The position numbers and the translations under genes were made by a program. A DNA stretch of 64,000 nucleotides from Linum tenue. Its lineage: Eukaryota > Streptophyta > Magnoliopsida > Malpighiales > Linaceae. The DNA lies in contig CAMGYJ010000005.1 of the NCBI GenBank assembly GCA_946122785.1, forward strand, positions 38,492,002 through 38,556,001, written 5' to 3'. Below are positions 57,246 through 64,000 of the stretch, piece by piece. How positions within the stretch are numbered: the first letter of the stretch is position 1; each line of letters opens with the position of its first letter. The notes below the pieces were generated by a model. The model ran no database searches and was not told the origin of the DNA. It saw only the letters and a list, made by a program, of their open reading frames with translations.

Positions 57246-57947
57246 TTTTGGAAATGTGTATGAATAGCTTTGAAAGCTATAGAGTCTCAAGAGGAAAAAC
57301 TACCACATTGGTAGTTTTACTTGGTGAAATGTGTATAAAGATAGGAGCCTCTCTCCTAAGGGCATGCCCCTTGGGGTGACCCACTTTTGTGGGAGAGGGA
57401 GGACCTACCGGTCGGTCGGTCGGTCGGTTGGTTGGTTGGTTGGATGGATCACTTGAGACTATATACATATTCTTTGGAGAAATTCCGAACGAAATTAATT
57501 ATCTAATAATTAATTATTAATCGGTTATTCTGAGGAATATTCTAAGAATAATCGATTAAAAAGGAATATTCGAAGGATAATCCCGCAGGATTTATCTTAA
57601 CCGACGGTTTTAATTAAGGAAGTAATTATCTTCCTTAATTAATCCGACTTATTCCCCAAGAAAGAGGGTATATTCCTAGGGGTTCGGCTCCTATAAATAG
57701 CCGCCTCCCCAGCCCCTCTAAACACACCACAACGAGCATAAACACAATAGAGAGAGTGTTCAGAGAGCTCCGGTTTTCGCACAAAACCGCGAGTACACAG
57801 AGGAGCTGTTTTATCCTGGAGACGACCGGTTGATAGTCTGTCGTGCGCATCGAGGGCAGTGCCACAACATCTTAAAGAGAGCGACCTAGTCCGCGACTCA
57901 GCTCCAGATTCGGTAACCTCGTTCTTGTTGTTGTTCCGTTCCTAACA
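57246..57947 (+). repeat. 3' LTR of the Copia element
   Basis: 702 bp. It keeps a TATA box (CTATAAATAG, about 57691-57700) in the segment missing from the 5' LTR. A GGTC/GGTT tetranucleotide microsatellite (about 57410-57442) has expanded where the 5' LTR has a CACACAC run. The first bases are TTTTTGG instead of TGTTGG, a point change at the terminus. Confidence 0.93.
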
Positions 57948-58269
57948 GTTATGGGTTGGGCTGTTGATTACTCATATGTTTAATAAATTGTATATCTCAC
58001 CTCATATGTTTTTTTAAAACTTTGAGTATACGAGCAAGATGACATGAGATAAGTTAATCACATGTTTTATATATTACATATATATATGTAAGGGTATTTA
58101 ATTCATAAACTCACTTAGAATTGAGATTGAGCCGAACTCTCGATTCGACTAAGCTCAACTCATTGATATATTAGCCAAGTTCAAACTCAACTCGCTTATT
58201 AATAAACCAAACCTAAACAAGGCAAAACTCTGCTCGACTCTGCTCATTAAATATCAAGGTCAAATCAAC

Positions 58270-59712
58270 GGGTTAATTGCACCGTATAGCATATAAGTAT
58301 CCTTTTCGTTGCACAAGAACCACTTAACATTTTTTTGTTGCAACTAAACCATAAAACTTAAACTTTAGTTGCATCATTACATTTTCAGTCCGTAAATTTA
58401 ACAGTGGGTACCAAATTTTAATTTTCCATTCCACGTTGGCATTCCAACTCAATCTATTTGCTCTGTCTAACTATTTTTTTACTATTAAATTCACCTTCTC
58501 CGCCAATTTTCCTCTCTCTACTACTCTGTTTTTTTCTTTTGTCCTTCAACCTGCAATATGGGTCCTTCATCCCAGTTCACTGGCTACCTCTTTCATATAT
58601 ATGGATAGGATTTTCAACCTTTTTCCGGCGACCTCTGCCACGCAACTCCTCGAGGAACAAGCTTAGTTTTGGCCACACATTTGACAATCTCAAGCTCGCT
58701 ATCTTCTTCAAGACATGACTGATGGACGCAACTTGCCGTTTTCTACCTTCCCCTCGCCGATAACGGCCACGAGATCTAGATGCACGAAAATGAGCGATGG
58801 GTGCCATCGCTAGTGATAGAAAAGCTTATGACGTTCTCAAACTTGGGATCGCCGATGTCAAGTATAAAAGTTACACCTCCCAAATCCCAAGTGAAGACAT
58901 GCTCTGATTTCCCCCTCTACCTTTGTTCTTGGCAAAAATCAACTTCTGGATATCATTCTTTTGCTTGTCATGATTTTATAGGGTGATTTTCATGAGTATT
59001 CAAACAAGGCAGCCACAATTCGCGGATTAATTAGATTCTTATCTTCTAGTTTCTATAATTTTTTAAATCCAATCTCCCTATTATTCTGTTCATGATCTTC
59101 CAGTTCTGGATTTTAGTTTTATTGCAAGTTAGATATGAGAATCAAGGAATTTATTCAACCTTCTAATTTCTCTCTTCCTGCACCCTTGTTTTGCAGATCT
59201 CCAAGATTATGGTTTCTCTCTTCATGTTATGAATTTCTTTACTATAAATAGTTAGGCTCTGTTTTTGTTTCATTTTTGCTCTCTATTTTTCTGTGTTGAC
59301 AATTGGGTCTCCGCCAACGCTCCTCAAAAAGTTATTCGGCGACAGTGAAGCAAGAATCGAAAGAAGAAGCGATCATAAAGTGGGTTGGAGCCTGGAGGGA
59401 GTCGATGGCGCATCTGAACCAAAGCCTAGAGTTGGACGAACAAGGACAAATGCGGTGCGTTGTGCAACGAGGAGAGGGAAATTCAACAATTCCAAATGAG
59501 ACACCTGAATCTTTGTGGCCCATCAAAAGCTGAGCTGGAACGCCAACATGGCGAGAAAAAGTACAATTTGATACTCACAGTTAAGTTTAAGGACGGAAAA
59601 TATAACGAAGCAACTAAAAGCTTACTTATGTGGTTTAGTTGCAACTAAAACCGGTTAAATGGTCATCATACAACAAAAGTAATACTTATATGGTACGCGG
59701 TGGAATTAACCC
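58270..59712. mobile_element. MULE-like element with gene-like interior
   Basis: 1443 bp, flanked by a perfect 10-bp duplication TCAAATCAAC (58260-58269 and 59713-59722). Inverted ends begin GGGTTAATTGCACCG and GGGTTAATTCCACCG and continue through CATATAAGTAT, TTCGTTG/TTTGTTG and TTGCAACTAAACCA over about 100 bp. The interior 58560-59530 is less AT-rich and contains open stretches such as KWVGAWRESMAHLNQSLELD (about 59382-59441), possibly captured exons (Pack-MULE). No transposase is seen and the source gene is not recognised. Confidence 0.88.
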
Positions 59713-59722
59713 TCAAATCAAC

Positions 59723-60053
59723 TAATAAAAATTAGACATATTTAATATTTTCACATCTCGATATCAAACGCGGCCTTAAGAAAACTCGTTGAAGCCGCAA
59801 CGGCCAGTAATCCACTTTACCCAAAAGCTAGCCTCCATCTGTACTGTACTCGAGGAGGCGGGCCGTAGCGCGTGATTCTGAGGCCGAGGAATCCGATTTC
59901 ATCGGCAAATGATCAGAGTCCAAGCCAGTCTGTTCGGAATCTTCAGCGCACGACTAAAAATCAGCAACTTTCTCCAATTCCCTTCTTGAGCTGGGGGCGA
60001 CCTCATATTCCCATCCACCTTCGCTCCTCCTACTCCTCCGTCACCAACCAAAA
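59723..60053 (+). promoter_or_regulatory. Upstream region and 5' UTR of the transporter gene
   Basis: A short intergenic stretch between the MULE-like duplication and the ATG at 60054, so the transposon edge lies only about 330 bp from the start codon. No clear TATA box was found. Confidence 0.45.
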
Positions 60054-62409
60054 ATGGAGGAACCCCACATCGAGAGGATGGCGGCTCCACCGGTGAGGAA
60101 GAGATCGCTGATTATGCAGCCGATACATTGGTTCAGAATGTTAGGTGAGGAACTCCATTGGAGTCTCGTGATGGGGGTTATCGTGGTTTATGGGATTAGT
60201 CAGGGTTTTGGAGTTGGGCTCGTCCGAGTTAGTACACAGTACTACATGAAGGATGATCAAAAGCTACAACCCTCTGAAGCTCAGCTCTTTTTTGGCCTCC
60301 TTCAGCTGCCATGGATTGTGAAGCCTTTGTGGGGTCTCCTCACTGATACTCTCCCTGTTCTTGGCTACCGCAGGCGCCCCTATTTCATTTTCGCAGGTCA
60401 AAACCCATGTTTCCCCCAATTCAATTATGTACTTTTCGTCTTCTTTAGCTGCCAAATTGAACTGTTAACAACGTTGAGTATGTAAAGAAGGCTTGTTGAG
60501 AAGGGTTGATTGAAAATTGAAATTCAATTTCAGGTTGTCTTACTGCTATATCAATGCTGGCGGTGTCACTGCAGCCAAACTTGTCGCTTGGATATGCCAT
60601 GCTTTTTCTGATGTCAGGAAGTACTGGGATGGCGATTTCGGATGTTACTATTGATGCCTGTGTAACGCAGAACAGTGTAACTCACCCAGCTCTTGCTGGT
60701 GATATGCAAAGCTTGTGTGGGCTCTCTGCCTCTATCGGGTCTCTGGTCGGCTTCTCACTCAGTGGCTTCCTGGTTCACCTGGTTGGACCTACGGTCAGTT
60801 TCTTACGAACATTGTGGGTTTACTGTCTAGGTTGATTGCCAAATTTAGCAACTTTACGGCTAAAGAATTTTAGTTACTCAACAAGATCCATGCTATTGCT
60901 TATTGTGCTATTCGAGACTTGTTTGGCTTGTGTGTGTGCATAAGCTTTTGGGTTGTGCTTAACATAATGCCATTAACAATCACAATTAGGAAGGTGCAAG
61001 TGACACCTTTAAGTTTGATTAAGTGGCATAATTTAAAGTATGACCTTAACGTTCCCTTAGTCCAGAGGTAAAGCCACCGAATGTTGCATTCAAGGTACTT
61101 GGGCAGATTAGAAAGAATTGTATGCTGTTTTGCTTGTCACTCAAGCACTAATGTGCTTCAAGTGATGCTTTCTCTTTTATAGCTTCTATAGAAACCATCT
61201 TTATGCTTTAAAATGTTCTAATTGCACCTTAAGTTGTTTGGAATTAGATTGTTTGCGCTTGATGAAGGAAGTGTAACTATAAACTTCTTGTTTCTCAACT
61301 GACATGCTCTTCCTGACAGGGTGTGTTTGGGTTTCTGAGTTTTCCAGCAGGCCTAGTCGTTTTGGTTGGGATGTTGTTACGCGAAGGCAATTTACAGCGA
61401 TCTGTTCACAGAGGGGTAATATTGTTATGTCTGTTTCATTCCCTTCTGTGGCTCCTAAAATGTATTATTGCACTATTGTACACTTACTGAAGAAGCCATT
61501 ACTCAGGTACATGAGAAGTTCGTGGATGCTGGTAAAGCAATGTGGAGAACACTAAAATGTCGAGAAGTGTGGAGACCATGCTTATTTATGTTCTTGTCCA
61601 TCTGTGTTAGCTTACATGTCCATGAAGGAATGTTTTACTGGTATACTGATGCAGAGGGAGGTCCATCTTTCTCACAGGTACCTTCATATTTTATCAATTA
61701 CGTTGTAATCTGCTTCCAGTTTATCAATTTACCAACTTCTCAATCAAATACACTCATAGTATGTCTAAGTCTTCATATATGGTGCACAGCAGGGTAAACT
61801 TATCCTCTTTTATACTTCCTGCAGGAAATTGTTGGATCTATATTCTCATTTGGTGCAATTGGCTCTCTCTCAGGGGTCCTAATCTACCAAAATTTTCTGA
61901 AGAACCATCCCCTTCGCGACATAGTTTTTTGGTCTCAGCTATTATTCAGTCTATCTGGGTTGCTCGACTTGATGTTGGTTCTTCGTATTAACTTGAAAAT
62001 TGGTTTCCCTGATTATTTCTTTGTTGTAATCGACGAAGCTGTTTCTCGTATGATTGGGAGGGTCAAGTGGATGCCTCTTCTTGTACTTAGTTCCAAGCTT
62101 TGCCCTCCTGGTATAGAGGGCACCTTCTTTGCTCTTCTCATGTCAATTGATCATATCGGTCTTCTCTTCTCTACATGGCTAGGAGGTCTACTCTTGCATA
62201 TGTTGAATGTCACCAGGACACAGTTTGACAACCTTTGGTTTGCCCTTTTGATCCGAAGCATGATGAGGCTGCTCCCTGTTGCTCTATTATTCCTTATCCC
62301 GAGGGCTGATCCCAATTTGTCAGTTCTTCCGGCAGAGATGTTGAAGATGAAAAAGGGTGATGATGACCAGAAGAATACTGAGATGGCTTCCCTTATTGAT
62401 GGCAGTTGA
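60054..62409 (+). CDS. Folate-biopterin transporter family protein (BT1/MFS)
   Basis: Five exons: 60054-60396, 60534-60793, 61320-61415, 61507-61677 and 61825-62409. GT..AG introns and matching phases give 484 residues, close to the usual 490-500 for this family. It is a multi-pass membrane protein of the BT1 family within the major facilitator superfamily; relatives carry folates or pterins across plastid or plasma membranes. Family motifs: [77 protein letters not shown], and later [15 protein letters not shown] and [10 protein letters not shown]. There is no obvious plastid transit peptide. Exon 3 is short and its end (NLQRSVHRG) is the least certain part. The 3' end converges on the protease gene at 63068. 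Confidence 0.93.
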
Positions 62410-63067
62410 AGTAGGGAAGAATAATGACTCATTTGCTTAGAGATCACAGTTAATGCAGGTCCCTTTACAATGACAGGGACCCCCAGACATTAAAGCTGGA
62501 ACCCTCTGGTATGACCCAAAACACCTTTTCTCGGCATCTTCCAGTGTGATACATGATCAATCGACTTGGGGAATGACATGGTTTTATCATATATTCTGTA
62601 TTCCAAATTGTTGTTGCCATAGTAGGGAGAATGTCCAGTATAGAGTTCAATTGCATTAGTCAATATAGAATCTGCGAATCCTGCACAATTCCTTGGAACC
62701 TGATTTTTTGGTTCCTGTTGTAAGTTGTATAACTTTTGGATTCCAGATCACTACTGCTCTTGTACTGAGCGATATATATACACTTGACTCCAGTAGAAAC
62801 ATGGAAGTTACTATTTTGTCTTCCAGATTTACCACTGCTCTTGTACTGAGCTATCACATATTGACCGCTTACATGGAAGGCATGAAACAGACCGGGCGAG
62901 AGAGGGGAAAGAAGCAACTTGCTTAATGAATTTCTCTGCCAATTGAAGCAAACTAATTGGCATTGTATTTTAGAAGAAGAAATAAATGCATATTCACAAA
63001 CCCACACCCCACCTCTTGACATATCACGTAACCAATAAATATTCTAAAGCATTTTCTCTCCCTCGCA
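62410..63067. other. Convergent 3' region between transporter and protease genes
   Basis: Contains both 3' UTRs. A segment is duplicated with divergence: TTCCAGAT..ACTGCTCTTGTACTGAG occurs at about 62739 and 62821. No further gene. Confidence 0.5.
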
Positions 63068-64000
63068 TCAGCTGAAACTGCAAGCTTCTGCTGCAAATCC
63101 CACCATTGACTCTTTTGTATCATAAACAACCCTCTGGTTTCTCTGCTGATAGTTCCCCACTATCCCAATCTCATATTCATAGGCAAGACTTGCCATCGCA
63201 AGGCACACCTGAGATGCATCCGCCTTGACAAAGTAGAAAACCCCTGTTAAGTCAACCTCCAGCTTCACATTCCCTTCAAAGTTCATGCTAATGGTAGGGA
63301 CATCAATCTCCTGATACCCTGTCAGGTTGAAGCAAGTGTCCAGGATCGAAAAGCCAGGAGCAGTTGGAACACCAGAGAATTGCCTCAGAAACTCTGCCTT
63401 CACAGCACTGTAAACTGAAGGAGGAAGCCTTGTTATGACTGTTCCAGAATCAATCAGAATCCCAGATCCGAATCCGGAACCCTGGAGATCCTTTCCGCCT
63501 ATGGACAACCCAGTAAGGTTGAGGAAGTAGAAAGTTGGGAGCTGGGGATTATTGACCATTCTGGTATAAGAAATTGGGGTGAAGTTGCTGTAAACTGAAG
63601 TATTGGGACCAAATGCTAATGAGCCAGTAGCATCAGGTGCTGTTGTTGGCAAGCAGTAGGAGAAAACACCACTGTAAATGGATTCAGATTGAGAGACCAA
63701 CGAAAGCTGGCTCCTTCCCATCCCCATTAATCCTGAAGCTCCTCCAAACAAGCCCTTATTGTTCCTTCCACAACCAAACACGAAATTACTGACTGGTTCA
63801 GTTTGACCTCCTAATTTCAGCTGTTCAGTGGCTAGATCGCCTCCCGTGTAGGAGCCATCCCCATAGCTAACGTAATAGTTGCAGGTTTGCTGGTTTCTGC
63901 CACATGCGCCCGAGTTGCCAGTTGCAAACTGAAGGGAGTCGCAAGCTGATGAATTGCAGGGGATTCTGCGGAAAGAAGGAGAGATGGAAGGGTTGAATAG
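63068..64000 (-). CDS. Pepsin-like aspartyl protease (nepenthesin-like), partial
   Basis: The C-terminal 310 residues are present; the gene continues past the right edge, so the start, any signal peptide and the first DTGS active site are outside. Visible hallmarks: YYVSYGDGSYTGGDLATE (the flap region), a cysteine-rich nepenthesin-type insert (CNSSACDSL..CGRNQQTC), VFGCGRNNKGLFGGASGLMG, the second catalytic motif DSGTVITRLPP, and the ending VVYDTKESMVGFAAEAC. Plant A1B-family proteases of this type are mostly secreted or vacuolar and act in defence or development. No intron is seen in the visible part. It is transcribed toward the transporter gene. Confidence 0.95.
   Translation of the reverse strand, partial: LFNPSISPSFRRIPCNSSACDSLQFATGNSGACGRNQQTCNYYVSYGDGSYTGGDLATEQLKLGGQTEPVSNFVFGCGRNNKGLFGGASGLMGMGRSQLSLVSQSESIYSGVFSYCLPTTAPDATGSLAFGPNTSVYSNFTPISYTRMVNNPQLPTFYFLNLTGLSIGGKDLQGSGFGSGILIDSGTVITRLPPSVYSAVKAEFLRQFSGVPTAPGFSILDTCFNLTGYQEIDVPTISMNFEGNVKLEVDLTGVFYFVKADASQVCLAMASLAYEYEIGIVGNYQQRNQRVVYDTKESMVGFAAEACSFS

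Larger units (their letters stand above)
50491..57947 (+). mobile_element. Full-length Copia LTR retrotransposon, decayed
   Basis: 5' LTR 50491-51047, 3' LTR 57246-57947, and 5-bp target duplication GTTAT at 50486-50490 and 57948-57952. A PPT-like AGTGGGGGAT abuts the 3' LTR. Order of domains: gag with zinc knuckle, protease, integrase, reverse transcriptase, RNase H. This order (integrase before RT) defines Copia. The coding region has several stops and frameshifts and is split by an hAT-like element (54385-56163). The LTRs are about 96% identical outside indels. No standard tRNA-iMet primer site follows the 5' LTR. Confidence 0.95.

Overview
This is nuclear DNA from a flowering plant, most likely a eudicot. 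The evidence is spliced genes with GT...AG introns, an AP2 gene with the plant 9-bp microexon, plant-type folate-biopterin transporter and nepenthesin-like protease genes, an AT-rich background, and dense plant transposons (Copia, L1-type LINEs, hAT-like MITEs, MULE-like elements, Helitron ends). I cannot name the species.

Seven host genes are supported. (1) An intronless cytosolic HSP70, 7490-9436 (+). (2) A BolA-like protein, 15014-15334 (+). (3) A small two-exon secreted proline-rich protein of unknown function, 22144-22664 (+). (4) An eight-exon AP2-type WRINKLED-like transcription factor, 37603-40765 (-). (5) A four-exon plant selenoprotein-K-like ER membrane protein with Cys instead of Sec, 42869-44842 (-). 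(6) A five-exon folate-biopterin transporter, 60054-62409 (+). (7) An aspartyl protease cut by the right edge, 63068-64000 (-). Genes 4, 6 and 7 look like an old syntenic block (compare, from memory, Arabidopsis At1g79700/79710/79720), pushed apart here by about 20 kb that is largely transposons plus the SelK-like gene. The genes do not form one pathway.

The rest is mostly layered mobile DNA. 1-7007: a diverged tandem repeat, then a candidate Helitron (2435-7007) holding a MULE-like element with 82-bp inverted ends, a 9-bp target duplication and about 18 GGTCGACC-type palindromes. 10.2-21.6 kb: Copia and LINE relics, a perfect 48-bp inverted repeat, and hAT-like MITEs, one carrying a PPR gene fragment. 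23.8-26.4 kb: a LINE relic split by a very young non-autonomous LTR retrotransposon that carries one intact ORF of unknown family. 27.4-36.7 kb: a run of MITEs and fold-back elements, several nested in one another. 46.7-49.5 kb: a 5'-truncated L1-type LINE. 50.5-57.9 kb: a decayed full-length Copia element with LTRs and a 5-bp duplication, interrupted by a 1.8-kb hAT-like element. 58.3-59.7 kb: a MULE-like element with a perfect 10-bp duplication.

The best candidate for something undescribed is the young LTR element at 24262-26195. It has nearly identical LTRs and a tRNA-Met primer site, and it encodes a single protein with no recognisable gag, protease or polymerase motif. It lacks both a clear polypurine tract and a target duplication. 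The hairpin array inside the long-TIR element at 31.2-34.5 kb is second. All family names come from reading motifs by eye; no database search was run.
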